Shown here in pieces: positions 55,604-64,000 of a DNA stretch of 64,000 nucleotides (the stretch's first letter is position 1; each line of letters starts with the position of its first letter). The notes beneath the pieces were generated by a model that was not told where the DNA came from, searched no databases, and saw only the letters and a program-made list of their open reading frames with translations. Both the position numbers and the translations under genes were made by a program. The stretch comes from Sinosporangium siamense (GTDB lineage Bacteria; Actinomycetota; Actinomycetes; Streptosporangiales; Streptosporangiaceae): the NCBI RefSeq assembly GCF_016863435.1, contig NZ_BOOW01000031.1, positions 62,001-126,000 on the forward strand. The letters are read 5' to 3'.

Positions 55604-56617
55604 TTAGACGATGGCCGCCCGGACCAGAGGCGCGGAAGGATCGACCGAGAGGCCAAACGTGCTCGCCGGCTCGCCCGCCGCGTGCAGCAGGCCCCCGACG
55701 GCCGCGATCATCGCGCCGTTGTCCGTGCAGAGGCGAGGTGCGGGCACCCGCAACTCGACACCGGCGCGTGCGCAGCGCTCGGCGGCAAGCTCGCGTAGGC
55801 GCCCGTTGGCTGCGACGCCGCCGACGATCACCAGCGTCGGAACACCGTGATCGCGGCAGGCTCTCACCGCCTTCGCCGTCAGCACATCCACCACAGCCTC
55901 TTGGAACGACGCGGCCACATCGGCCACGTGCACGTCACCCGGGCTCCGCTCCACCCAGCGGGCCACAGCCGCCTTGAGCCCGGAGAAGGAAAAACTGTAA
56001 CTCCCCGGCATGGCACGAGGGAAACCAATTTTATCCGGGTCGCCGCCGAGCGCCGCCTTCGCGACCGCCGGGCCACCCGGATAACCCAACCCCAGCAGCC
56101 GCGCCACCTTGTCGAAAGCCTCTCCCGCCGCGTCGTCCCGCGTGTCGCCGAGATGCCTGATCGGCGCACGCGCCAGATCGTCGAGAAGCAGCAACGACGT
56201 GTGCCCGCCCGACACGATCAGCGCCACACAACGGGCCGGCAGCGGCCCGTGCTCAAGCGTGTCGGCCGCGACGTGCCCGGCCAAGTGATGCACGCCGTAC
56301 AACGGCACATCCCACGCCAACGCCAGCGACTTGGCGGCGGCCACTCCTGTCTGCAGCGCCGTCGCGAGGCCCGGCCCCGCGGTCACGGCGACGGCGTCCA
56401 CCTCGCGCGGGGAGACGCCGGCCTCGGCGAACGCCTTGCCCACACAGGGCATCAGCGACTCAAGGTGTGCCCTGGCCGCGATCTCCGGAACCACGCCACC
56501 GAAACGGGCGTGCTCTTCCATGCTGGATGCGAGCGCCTCGCCGATCAGACGGCCGTCGGCGACGATGCCTACCCCCGTCTCGTCGCACGACGTCTCGATG
56601 CCGAGCACCACGGCCAT
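55604..56617 (-). CDS. tsaD: tRNA N6-adenosine threonylcarbamoyltransferase TsaD
   Basis: 337 residues from ATG 56617 (AAGGGA 7 bases upstream; a GTG two codons earlier is possible). ASKHA fold: [15 protein letters not shown], metal ligands in [49 protein letters not shown], and [12 protein letters not shown] plus CTDNGAMIA. It catalyses the last step of t6A37 in ANN-decoding tRNAs with TsaB/TsaE. TsaB/TsaE/RimI are not adjacent. The neighbour downstream, 26 bases on, is alaS, so two translation-accuracy functions share a transcript. Confidence 0.95.
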   Translation of the reverse strand: MAVVLGIETSCDETGVGIVADGRLIGEALASSMEEHARFGGVVPEIAARAHLESLMPCVGKAFAEAGVSPREVDAVAVTAGPGLATALQTGVAAAKSLALAWDVPLYGVHHLAGHVAADTLEHGPLPARCVALIVSGGHTSLLLLDDLARAPIRHLGDTRDDAAGEAFDKVARLLGLGYPGGPAVAKAALGGDPDKIGFPRAMPGSYSFSFSGLKAAVARWVERSPGDVHVADVAASFQEAVVDVLTAKAVRACRDHGVPTLVIVGGVAANGRLRELAAERCARAGVELRVPAPRLCTDNGAMIAAVGGLLHAAGEPASTFGLSVDPSAPLVRAAIV

Positions 56618-56779
56618 GGGCACATCCCTTGTTGCATAGAGTTTGCAACTGCGAGTTTATCGCGGACTGGTTTGGGGGCGGCGGACGGCGTGGGCGTGAT
56701 CGCCTGCCTGCCCGGCCCGCGGGAGGCTTGCCGCACGCGTGATCTGGCTCCATCGTGACCGCCGACCTTGGCCCTCGTT

Positions 56780-56848
56780 GGCCTGTGGCCTTGGCCCCGT
56801 TCTGTCCGTGGCCTCGGTTCCGGTCCGTCTGTGGCCTCGGTTCCGGTT
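56780..56848. repeat. Imperfect repeats between tsaD and the chitinase
   Basis: Two copies of a unit with GTGGCCTCGGTTCCGGT, preceded by degenerate forms (CTGTGGCCTTGG). They lie in the 438-bp divergent interval 56618-57055, which is otherwise GC-rich to 56900 and AT-rich from about 56900 on, where the chitinase promoter should lie. Confidence 0.55.
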
Positions 56849-57029
56849 GACCGTTTGGGCCGCCCGCTTCGCCCTATGCCCCGCTGTGGCCACGGACTGC
56901 GGTCGGAAAAATGCTTAATCGCAGCATAAATCCGTTCTATCCACGGACGTGCTTTATGGATTAACTCAAGAAGTTTGGGCCTTGTCGGGGCCTGTGGTCA
57001 GGTTTACGATCCGGTCAACTGTTAGGAAA

Positions 57030-57045
57030 CTTTCTTTAAAGAAAG
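57030..57045 (+). promoter_or_regulatory. Palindrome overlapping the chitinase ribosome-binding site
   Basis: CTTTCTTTAAAGAAAG is a perfect 16-bp palindrome whose 3' arm contains the ribosome site GAAAGGG (57041-57047), 8 bases before the ATG. TTAGGAAAC to its left makes a second, overlapping imperfect dyad (TTAGGAAA-C-TTTCTTTAA). As DNA it could be an operator; as RNA the hairpin could hide the ribosome site. Confidence 0.55.
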
Positions 57046-57055
57046 GGTCCACCAC

Positions 57056-59614
57056 ATGCGCCGATTCGCCGTCGTGGCGTTGGTACTTGCAGTGGTGACC
57101 GCACTCGCGGCTCTCCCAGCCAACGCCGCCGCCCGCCTGACCGCTGCCTTCACCCTCAACGGGACACAAGGCAAGTTCGTGGTCACCAACCCCAATCCCA
57201 CCGCCGTCACCGGCTGGTCGATCGTCTTCGACCTCCCCGCCGGCGTTACCGCCAGCAACCCCCAGAACGCCACCATCGCCCAGAACGGCACGAGGGTACG
57301 GCTGACGCCGGCCTTCTACATCAACACCATCCGGGCCAACGGCACCACCGAGCCCTGGAGCCCAACCGTCACGCTCAGCGCCGCAGCCCAGCTCACGAGC
57401 TGCACCATCAATGGCGCCAACTGCGACGGCACCGGCCCCGAACCACCACCGCCCGCACCGGTCGCCGCGGAGTATCACGGATCCGGCACGCAAGGGAAAT
57501 ACGTGGTGAAGAACAACACCACCGCCGCCCTCAACGGCTGGTCGATCACCTTCACCCTGCCCTCCGGCGTCACCGCGAGCAACGCCCAGAACGCCACCCT
57601 CAGCCAGACCGGCCGCCAAGTCACCTTGAGTCCGATCTACTACAACACCACCATCGCCGCGGGCGGCTCCACCGAGCCCTACAGCCCGAGCTTCACCCTC
57701 AGCGCGGCCGGCGAACCCACCGACTGCCGCGTCAACGACGTCAAGTGCGACGGCTCCCCCGACGCCCCGCCCGGAGCCCCCACCAACGTCCGCTCGACCA
57801 TCGTCACCACCAAGACCGTGACCCTGGCCTGGAACGCCTCCGTCCCCGGCGACCTGCCGATCGCGGGCTACGACGTCTACCGGGGCACCACCGTGGCCGC
57901 CTCGGTCACCTCCACCACGGCCACCATCACCGGCCTGACCCCCAACACCGCCTACACCTTCACCGTCAAGGCCAAAGACCGTAAGGGCAACCAATCGCCC
58001 GCAAGTCAGGCCGTGACCGCCTCCACCAAGAACCCGGCGGACGATCCCACACCCCCCACCGCGCCCACCAACCTCCGCACCACCGGAGCGACCTCCACCA
58101 CGGTCTCCCTCGCGTGGAACGCCTCCACCGACAACACCGGCATCGCCGGATACGACGTCTACATCGGCGCGAACCTCAAGATGACCGTCGAAGGCACCAC
58201 AGCCGTCGTGACGGGCCTGTCACCCTCGACCGACTATGTCTTCACCGTCAAGGCTCGAGATCTGTACGACAACACCTCAGCCGCCAGCAACACCGTGACA
58301 GGTAGCACAAGCGACATCATCGGCAACGGCTACGCACGTGTCGCCTACTTCGTGCAGTGGGGCATCTACGGCCGGCAGTACTTCGTCCGCAACATCGACA
58401 CCACCGGCTCGGCCGCCAAACTCACCCACATCAACTACGCCTTCGGCAACATCGACCCCGTCAACCTGACCTGCCTCCACGGCGTGACCAAGGGCACCAC
58501 ACCCAACCCGCAAGACCCCAACCAGGGTGACGGCGCCGGCGACGCCGAAGCCGACTACGGCAGGCCCATGAGCGCCTCCCAGTCCGTCGACGGAGTCGCG
58601 GACACCGGCTGGGAAAGGCTTCGCGGCAACTACAACCAGATTCTCAAACTCAAGGCGAAGCACCCGCACCTCAAGGTGCTCATCTCCCTCGGCGGCTGGA
58701 CCTTCTCCAAGTACTTCGCCGACGTGGCCGCGACTCAGGCCGCCCGCGAGAAGTTCGTGAAATCCTGCATCGACATCTACATCAAGGGCAACCTCCCCGT
58801 CGTCAACGCCTCCGGCGGCCCCGGCTCCGCGGCCGGCGTCTTCGACGGCATCGACCTCGACTGGGAATGGCCCGGCGCCGAAGGCCACCCCGGCAACCAC
58901 ATCAACCCCAACGACAAGGCCAACAACACCGCGCTCGTCGCCGAATTCCGCAAGCAGCTCGACGAGCTGACCCTGACAACCGGCAAGCGCTACGACCTCA
59001 CGGCCTTCACCCCCGCCGACCCCGCCAAGATCACCGCCGGCTGGGACCTCCCCGAAGTCGCCAAGAACCTCGACATCTTCAACATCCAGGGCTACGACTT
59101 CCACGGCTCCGGCAGCGACAACTCCTGGGAGCCCAACCGCACCGGCCACCAGGGCAACCTCTACAACGACCCGGACGACCCCTACAACTTCAAGTTCAGC
59201 GTGGAAAGCGCCGTCAACGTCTACCTCCAAGCCGGCGTCAACCCACGCAAACTCACCATAGGCCTGGCCTTCTACGGCCGAGGCTGGCAAGGCGTGGCCG
59301 CCGGCGGCAAGAACGGCGAATGGCAAACCGCCAACGGCGCCGCCCCCGGCCAATTCCAAGAAGAAGCCGGCAACCGCGGCTACACCAACCTCCTGGCCAG
59401 CGTCCCCGGCTGCACCGTCCACCACGACGAAGTAGCCGTGGCCACCTATTGCTACACCGGCAACGGCGGTCAATGGTGGACCTTCGACGACGCCTGGTCC
59501 ATCGGCAAGAAGACAGCCTGGCTCCGCAGTAAGAACCTCCTGGGCGCCATGATCTGGGAACTGAGCGGCGACAACGGCACCCTGATGTCCGCCGTAGACG
59601 CCGGCCTCCGCTGA
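57056..59614 (+). CDS. Secreted GH18 chitinase with two CBM2-like and two fibronectin type III domains
   Basis: 852 residues. Signal peptide (VALVLAVVTALAALPANAA). Two CBM2-like carbohydrate-binding modules (about 27-125 and 138-232), each with a Cys pair (SCTINGANC, DCRVNDVKC). Two FnIII domains follow (about 240-325 and 334-418, TVTLAWNAS, SLAWNAS). The GH18 catalytic domain runs from about 425: SLGGWTFSKYF, then DGIDLDWEWPG with the proton donor Glu604, and IQGYDFHGS. It hydrolyses chitin outside the cell and binds the polymer through its CBMs. ATG 57056 is set by GAAAGGG 8 bases upstream. A strong terminator follows. Confidence 0.95.
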   Translation: MRRFAVVALVLAVVTALAALPANAAARLTAAFTLNGTQGKFVVTNPNPTAVTGWSIVFDLPAGVTASNPQNATIAQNGTRVRLTPAFYINTIRANGTTEPWSPTVTLSAAAQLTSCTINGANCDGTGPEPPPPAPVAAEYHGSGTQGKYVVKNNTTAALNGWSITFTLPSGVTASNAQNATLSQTGRQVTLSPIYYNTTIAAGGSTEPYSPSFTLSAAGEPTDCRVNDVKCDGSPDAPPGAPTNVRSTIVTTKTVTLAWNASVPGDLPIAGYDVYRGTTVAASVTSTTATITGLTPNTAYTFTVKAKDRKGNQSPASQAVTASTKNPADDPTPPTAPTNLRTTGATSTTVSLAWNASTDNTGIAGYDVYIGANLKMTVEGTTAVVTGLSPSTDYVFTVKARDLYDNTSAASNTVTGSTSDIIGNGYARVAYFVQWGIYGRQYFVRNIDTTGSAAKLTHINYAFGNIDPVNLTCLHGVTKGTTPNPQDPNQGDGAGDAEADYGRPMSASQSVDGVADTGWERLRGNYNQILKLKAKHPHLKVLISLGGWTFSKYFADVAATQAAREKFVKSCIDIYIKGNLPVVNASGGPGSAAGVFDGIDLDWEWPGAEGHPGNHINPNDKANNTALVAEFRKQLDELTLTTGKRYDLTAFTPADPAKITAGWDLPEVAKNLDIFNIQGYDFHGSGSDNSWEPNRTGHQGNLYNDPDDPYNFKFSVESAVNVYLQAGVNPRKLTIGLAFYGRGWQGVAAGGKNGEWQTANGAAPGQFQEEAGNRGYTNLLASVPGCTVHHDEVAVATYCYTGNGGQWWTFDDAWSIGKKTAWLRSKNLLGAMIWELSGDNGTLMSAVDAGLR

Positions 59615-59662
59615 CCCACACCCCCAAGGCTCTGAGAAACCCGAAAGTCTGACCAGAGCCGA

Positions 59663-59694
59663 GGAAGGGGCCGCTCGAAAGAGCGGCCCCTTCC
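59663..59694 (+). terminator. Strong GAAA-tetraloop terminator after the chitinase
   Basis: A perfect 14-bp stem (GGAAGGGGCCGCTC and complement) closed by GAAA, 48 bases past the stop. The following 59695-59946 has no gene I can support. Confidence 0.88.
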
Positions 59695-59946
59695 GAACGC
59701 CAGAAGCCCCTCAGACACACCCTCTACCGGAAAGCCTCAAGTCTGAAACAGACCCAAGCAGGCATAAGAAGAGGCCACGCACAACAAGAGCACGCAGAAG
59801 CCAGACCCACCTCTGCCGTACAGGCCGCCACCGGAGAACCCCGACCGAGCCCGCCAAAAAGACCCAACAGGAGTCGGAGGTCCGCCTACAGTCAACGGAC
59901 CCACCCGACCGAAATAACCCAAGCCCCCGACCGGTTACCACCAGAC

Positions 59947-60069
59947 ATGAGCGAAAACCCCGAGGTCGACCTGCCGGCCAAGCCCCTCCTGCTCCTGGGA
60001 ACCCCAGTCGCGGAAGCCTGCGCGGACGGCGTCTGCACCGTCCCGACCTCGGAAGGAGCCTCCTCATGA
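59947..60069 (+). CDS. Small Cys-containing leader ORF coupled to frnE
   Basis: 40 codons: MSENPEVDLPAKPLLLLG then TPVAEACADGVCTVPTSEG and a stop overlapping the next gene (ATGA). The last codons carry the FrnE ribosome site GGAAGGAG, so translation coupling is likely. The CADGVC Cys pair fits a redox or metal role together with the DsbA-like partner. No signal or membrane segment. Third-position GC is high and the ORF is in step with the next gene, which supports it as real. Confidence 0.6.
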   Translation: MSENPEVDLPAKPLLLLGTPVAEACADGVCTVPTSEGASS

Positions 60070-60707
60070 AACTCGAAATCTGGTCCGACGTCGTCTGCCC
60101 CTGGTGCTACATCGGCAAGCGCCGCGTCGAGCAAGCCCTAGAACAGTTCGACCACGCCGACGAGGTGGAAGTCGAATGGCGCAGCTTCCAACTCGACCCC
60201 ACCTACCCGGTGGGCATCTCCGAACCGGTCCACGAAGCCCTGGGCCGCAAGTACGGAGGCGAAGCCGCCATCCAGCCCATGCTCGACCGCGTCACCGCCA
60301 TAGGCGCGGAAGAGGGCCTCAAAATCGACTACACCCGCGCCCGCAACGTCAACACCTTTGACACCCACCGCCTGATCCACCTGGCCAAGTCCCTAGGCGC
60401 CGAAGCCCCAACCTGGGAACGCCTACTCAAGGCCTACTTCATCGACGGCGAAGACCTCTCCAACCACTCAACCCTGATCCGCCTCCTGGCCGAAGCCGGC
60501 GTCCCCGAACCCGAAACCACCCGAGTCCTCAACACCGACGCCTACCGAGCCGACGTAGAAGCCGACATCGAAGCCGCCCGCAACCTGGGCGCCACAGGCG
60601 TCCCCTTCTTCGTAGTGGACCGAACCTACGGCATCTCCGGCGCCCAACCAGTAGAAGTCTTCCTGGAAGCCTTCCGCCGCGCCTACGAAGACGCGAGCAA
60701 TGGCTAA
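60066..60707 (+). CDS. DsbA-family oxidoreductase, FrnE type
   Basis: 213 residues, thioredoxin fold with CPWC active site in SDVVCPWCYIGKRRVEQAL, an inserted helical domain (about 60-170), and GATGVPFFVVDRTYGISGAQP with the cis-Pro. FrnE-like proteins act in the cytoplasm as dithiol-disulfide or glutathione/mycothiol-type oxidoreductases; the original FrnE belongs to a polyketide pathway. GGAAGGAG lies 8 bases upstream. Partner of the small Cys ORF before it. Confidence 0.92.
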   Translation: MKLEIWSDVVCPWCYIGKRRVEQALEQFDHADEVEVEWRSFQLDPTYPVGISEPVHEALGRKYGGEAAIQPMLDRVTAIGAEEGLKIDYTRARNVNTFDTHRLIHLAKSLGAEAPTWERLLKAYFIDGEDLSNHSTLIRLLAEAGVPEPETTRVLNTDAYRADVEADIEAARNLGATGVPFFVVDRTYGISGAQPVEVFLEAFRRAYEDASNG

Positions 60708-60839
60708 CGCAGATCTTTAGCCCCTGTCGGCTGCCCAACCCAGGCCTTATGTTCCTGACCGGCGTGACGGGGGCTGAATCCATCGCAACCCGGCGGAACC
60801 CGGGTCTCGCATGCATAGGGTCAGTAGACTCTCAAGGCG

Positions 60840-61322
60840 ATGAGCAAGCAGAAATCTAAGCCGGAGGCGTGGTCGCCACCTGAGGGTTCGTGGGCTTCAT
60901 CTGCCGCGAACAGGCGCAGCATGCTGGGGAATCGTAATCGTGACACCTCGCCAGAGCTCCTGCTCCGGTCACTCCTACATGCCAGTGGGCTGCGCTACCG
61001 TGTCGCGGCCAAGCCACTCCCCTCCATGAGGCGTACCGCAGACATTGTGTTCCGCCCAATCCGCTTGGCCATTTTCATTGATGGTTGCTTTTGGCACGGC
61101 TGCCCTTCCCACTTTGTTCCTCCGAAGACAAATCCGGAGTACTGGCGCGACAAAATTGGTCGCAATATGCAAAGGGACCTGGATACCGATGCCCGCCTAG
61201 TTGAGGCTGGCTGGAAAGTGATCAGGTTTTGGGAGCACCAGCCAGCCGAGGAGTGCGCGCAAGTAGTCAGAGACGAAGTTGCACTACGCCGACACGAACT
61301 CCTTTTCAACCTCAAGCAGTGA
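60840..61322 (+). CDS. vsr: Very short patch repair (Vsr-type) endonuclease
   Basis: 160 residues, PD-(D/E)XK-like Vsr fold: NRNRDTSPELLLRSLLHASG, RRTADIVFRPIRLAIFIDGCFWHGCPSHF (catalytic Asp and the Cys/His zinc cluster), and WKVIRFWEHQ. It nicks T:G mismatches that arise by deamination of 5-methylcytosine and thus guards DNA methylated by the Dcm enzyme next door. Codon use and GC are lower than the window average. It converges on dcm, with which it overlaps 39 bases at the 3' ends. Confidence 0.92.
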   Translation: MSKQKSKPEAWSPPEGSWASSAANRRSMLGNRNRDTSPELLLRSLLHASGLRYRVAAKPLPSMRRTADIVFRPIRLAIFIDGCFWHGCPSHFVPPKTNPEYWRDKIGRNMQRDLDTDARLVEAGWKVIRFWEHQPAEECAQVVRDEVALRRHELLFNLKQ

Positions 61323-62453
61323 CATCTGCTCGTCGGGCTTGACGTTGGCCGGATCGGCAGAAACAGGCGGCTCTTCCTTGGCATCAGAGCGACGTAGTGC
61401 TTCGATGATCGCCCGTCCCATAGCCTCCGCTACTGGAGGGGGGAAGGCATTTCCGACTTGGCGGTAGGCTGCAGTCTTCCTGCCGGAGAACTCCCAATCG
61501 GGCGGGAAGCCTTGGATGATAGCCGCTTGGCTCACAGTGAGCTTGATTCCACGCTCTCCGAGCAGGTCGCGCGCCTTGTCCTTGAGCTCTTCGTCAGCTA
61601 CGCCATGGCCGTCGATACCTAGTGCTTCCCAAGCCTTCTTAGCCCTGCTCGGGCCGAGGTCTGCGCCGCCGTGCTTCTTTGAGCCGCCTACAAGAGTAGG
61701 TGCGATAGACCCACTCTCAGCCTTCTCAAGCCACTGCTTATAGAGTCTCTTGCCCTCAGATCCGAGGGCTTTAAGTCGTTGATGCATCGACTCTTTGAGC
61801 GCCTCGGCGACCGTTACAACGTTTTTAGGGTCACCCTTGGGAAGTTCTTTCGAAAAGTACGGGGAGTCTTCCTCGCGGATAGCAATAAGGATAGCCCGTG
61901 GCCTGAGTTGTGGAACTCCGAAGTTACGAGCCTCTACCAGAGCCCACTCGCTTGATACGTATCCCATCATGCTGAGTGTTCTGATTATCTCGGCGCGGTA
62001 CCCAGCGAACCTGTGGCTGGGTTCGAGAAGGCCGCGGACGTTTTCGATCATGATGGCGCGCGGCTGAAGCGCCTCGGCCATATCAAGCATTACGGGGAAT
62101 AGATCACGCTCATCGTCGCGCCCTAGTTGTTTACCAGCGAGTGAGAATGGAGGGCATGGCACACCCCCCGCCAGCAAGGTGATCTCTCCAGGCTCGAAGC
62201 CTAGGTCCTCAATATCGAACTGCTCTTGCCGGGTCTTGGGTCGCCTGGTGAAGTTCTTCAGATCCAGCTCATGGACCTTGCACACCTCCGCCCCGCCGAG
62301 CTTGTCCAGGTTGCTCTCCAAGGTCCTGCAGGCGTGAGGGTCGAACTCGATGAGAGCCCGGTGGCGGAACCCAGCGTTGTGCAGACCTAGAGCTTGGCCG
62401 CCCGCGCCGGCGCAGATCTCGACCGACGTGTACACCCGGCCCTGCTCCGGCAT
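61284..62453 (-). CDS. DNA (cytosine-5) methyltransferase
   Basis: 389 residues from ATG 62453, which has GGAGGAGG just before it; the frame is open to 62660 but without motif. Dcm-type motifs in order: I EICAGAGGQALGLHNAGF, IV GGVPCPPFSLAG (nucleophile Cys), VI MIENVRGLLEP, VIII region RNFGVPQLRPRA, IX-X RQVGNAFPPPVAEAMG. The target recognition domain lies between VIII and IX (about 240-330). It overlaps vsr and lies 209 bases after a SNF2-like helicase on the same strand. The recognition sequence is unknown. Confidence 0.94.
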   Translation of the reverse strand: MPEQGRVYTSVEICAGAGGQALGLHNAGFRHRALIEFDPHACRTLESNLDKLGGAEVCKVHELDLKNFTRRPKTRQEQFDIEDLGFEPGEITLLAGGVPCPPFSLAGKQLGRDDERDLFPVMLDMAEALQPRAIMIENVRGLLEPSHRFAGYRAEIIRTLSMMGYVSSEWALVEARNFGVPQLRPRAILIAIREEDSPYFSKELPKGDPKNVVTVAEALKESMHQRLKALGSEGKRLYKQWLEKAESGSIAPTLVGGSKKHGGADLGPSRAKKAWEALGIDGHGVADEELKDKARDLLGERGIKLTVSQAAIIQGFPPDWEFSGRKTAAYRQVGNAFPPPVAEAMGRAIIEALRRSDAKEEPPVSADPANVKPDEQMSLLEVEKEFVSA

Positions 62454-62662
62454 GCAAACCTCCTCCAGCCGGGTGCGCCGATACCGCCCACAAGCACCAT
62501 AGCTGTACTGGCAGCACCCTAGAAACAACCTTCGAACAAATGAACGGCCACTATATCGGTGTCGAGGCAGTCCGATAGCTAGGGTTGCCGAAAGCTGCCG
62601 ACGTAGCTGCCTGGACTGCGACATCGCAGCCCAGGGAGCGTTCATGCCGTATCGGTGCACCG

Positions 62663-64000
62663 CTATGGCATGCTGAGGCCCTCCTTCAGTTGTCTAGGGG
62701 GCGTGGTCAAATGGCTGAGCAAGGCCTGGACGTCATTCATATCCATCCCGCTTGCCACCGAGGGCTCCTCGTCCAAGTCAGCAAGCTGCTGTACGTCCGG
62801 ATCGTCCAGGATCTGTCCCATGAACTGAAGCTTCGCTTCGAGCCGCTCGGCGACAGTCTCGTCGATGGTTTCCCTGGTCGCGAGGATCGTCACCCGCGTC
62901 TCGGCATCGCTCGGCAATCCGAGCCGATGGATACGGTCCAAGCTCTGCAGGAACCGGCCCGCCATGAAGTCTCGATCCACATACACAGCGTCATGGCAGA
63001 CTTGGTGCAGGCTGATACCTTCACCAAGAGTCGCGGGGTTTGACAACAGGACCATGCAATCGGGATCTTCCCGGAAACGCCTGATCTCCTCCTCACGGTC
63101 CGGTACCCCGCCATGCACCAGAGCTGGCTTGTAGGGGGAGAGGAGGGCTTGGAGCGAGGTCAGGCTTCGTACGAAGGTCGACCACACCAAAGTCTTGCGA
63201 CCGAGAGATGCGTTCTTCTCTACGATGGCAAGTGTCTCTTGATACTTCGGAGCTACCTCGTAGCTCGTCAGGTTCTGGAGCAAGTTGTAGAGCGAATCCT
63301 GTTCTGAGACCTGCAGCGGGGGCACTTGGTACGCAAGCGGTTCGTAGCGACTTGTGCCCTCGATCAGAAGCGCTGGCGTGATCGCTGCCATGAGAAGCCG
63401 GAGTACAGTCCGGCCCAGAGTGTCGAGCTGGTCTCGAGAGGCTATGGCGCGCGCTGAGTAGCGACTTCTCAAAGCGTCGTAGATCTCCCGATGGAGCGGC
63501 GGGAGGCTGACGTAGCGGATCTTTGGCTCGTAGGGGGGAAGCCCGAGCTCGCTCTTGGTAGTTCTCACGAAGAGTGGGCGGAGCGCCGCGCTGGCGTAGG
63601 CGAGATCTCCGCCCCTGACCGCATCGTTCACAACTCGGCGGCCGTGGCCAGGCCAGACGAAGGACAGCAGGCTCTCGAGGTCACGCGCTCCGTTGGGAGC
63701 CGGAGTTCCGGTCAGAATGAGCCGCCGCGGTGCCAGAGGACCGAGAGAAAGGCACGCTGAACCGTAAGTGCCCTTGGCGCCAAGCTTCATACGATGAGCC
63801 TCATCTAAGATCATCATAGAAGGTGCTGCGCGCAGCCAGGAAGCTAGACTGCCCAAGGACCTGCCCAAACGCTCGTAATTGACGATCAGAAGTTCGGCGC
63901 CAGGTTCCGGAGCCTTGTCCATGACGTGGCTCCGGAGGGGCTCATCGAAACAGAACGCACTCTCGAAATGCCACGACTCGTAAGCCGATTTGGGGCTTAC
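62663..64000 (-). CDS. SNF2-like DEAD/DEAH helicase, C-terminal part (cut by window end)
   Basis: 446 codons visible; the frame stays open to the window edge and the N-terminus lies beyond. Superfamily 2 motifs: the very first visible residues VSPKSAYESW match the Ia region, MMILDEAHRMK is the DEAH box, ILTGTPAPNG motif III, VLLSNPATLGEGISLH motif V and QSLDRIHRLGLP motif VI. ATP-dependent DNA translocation or remodelling. In the neighbourhood of Dcm and Vsr this suggests a modification/defence island. DNA composition is lower in GC than the rest of the window. The ATG at 63922 inside the frame is not the start. Confidence 0.88.
   Translation of the reverse strand, partial: VSPKSAYESWHFESAFCFDEPLRSHVMDKAPEPGAELLIVNYERLGRSLGSLASWLRAAPSMMILDEAHRMKLGAKGTYGSACLSLGPLAPRRLILTGTPAPNGARDLESLLSFVWPGHGRRVVNDAVRGGDLAYASAALRPLFVRTTKSELGLPPYEPKIRYVSLPPLHREIYDALRSRYSARAIASRDQLDTLGRTVLRLLMAAITPALLIEGTSRYEPLAYQVPPLQVSEQDSLYNLLQNLTSYEVAPKYQETLAIVEKNASLGRKTLVWSTFVRSLTSLQALLSPYKPALVHGGVPDREEEIRRFREDPDCMVLLSNPATLGEGISLHQVCHDAVYVDRDFMAGRFLQSLDRIHRLGLPSDAETRVTILATRETIDETVAERLEAKLQFMGQILDDPDVQQLADLDEEPSVASGMDMNDVQALLSHLTTPPRQLKEGLSMP

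Noticed and set aside
59253-59720. Arg-rich 155-codon minus-strand ORF at the chitinase end
   Set aside because: Overlaps the chitinase 3' end and its terminator; composition is non-coding.
60708-60839. Attachment site or tRNA at the left edge of the low-GC island
   Set aside because: No cloverleaf could be drawn and no direct repeat was found within the window; the right end is not visible.

Overview
The window is about 70% GC, strongly third-position GC-rich, and packed with short-overlap operons. Its gene content is typical of filamentous actinomycetes: a fused SecDF, a complete conservon (cvnABCD), many two-component systems, P450s, a diterpene cyclase pair and a secreted multi-domain chitinase. 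I infer a member of the Streptosporangiales (Streptosporangium/Nonomuraea/Microbispora-like). That placement is from style and content only, because no rRNA gene is present. I see no tRNA, rRNA, CRISPR array or insertion sequence.

Layout. 1-7055: the tail of an L-2-hydroxyglutarate oxidase, then two paralogous PhoP/PhoR-like two-component systems flanking a P450 + crotonase pair. 7330-12973 (minus strand): an SPFH/NfeD membrane-microdomain pair, then the homogentisate (tyrosine) catabolic operon hmgA-orf-fahA with an IclR regulator. 13179-18257: two large secreted proteins, a MarR regulator and a covalent-FAD amine oxidase. 18344-21579: KdpDE without kdpFABC. 21944-26256: a 15-bp tandem repeat array, SecDF and a secreted Ig-like repeat protein.

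26426-34437 (minus strand): the conservon cvnABCD and, upstream of it, a three-gene operon P450 - class I terpene synthase - class II diterpene cyclase. The terpene operon has a recognisable promoter with an operator-like dyad between its -35 and -10 boxes. 34881-38193: a creatininase-family hydrolase and a very unusual 823-residue protein. It joins a PadR winged helix, two Xre-like HTHs, an ECF sigma-like module and a Sel1/TPR solenoid. 38337-44664: a small membrane-associated protein, a PepSY membrane protein with a His-rich loop, a C45-type amidohydrolase with a MerR regulator, a frameshifted membrane gene and a DinB-like protein.

44864-52719: a secreted tripeptidyl-aminopeptidase-like hydrolase, then a complete valine-catabolism operon (mmsA, isobutyryl-CoA dehydrogenase, 3-hydroxyisobutyryl-CoA hydrolase, mmsB, enoyl-CoA hydratase) behind a perfect 20-bp palindromic operator. 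52923-56617 (minus strand): tsaD and alaS as an operon. 57056-60707: a GH18 chitinase and a FrnE-like DsbA protein preceded by an overlapping 40-codon Cys-containing ORF. 60840-64000: a lower-GC DNA modification/defence island (Vsr, Dcm-type 5mC methyltransferase, SNF2-like helicase) that runs off the window.

Most promising for new biology: the PadR-HTH-sigma-HTH-TPR fusion, the diterpenoid operon with its embedded operator, the palindromic valine promoter, the unknown gene between hmgA and fahA, and the defence-like island at the right edge.
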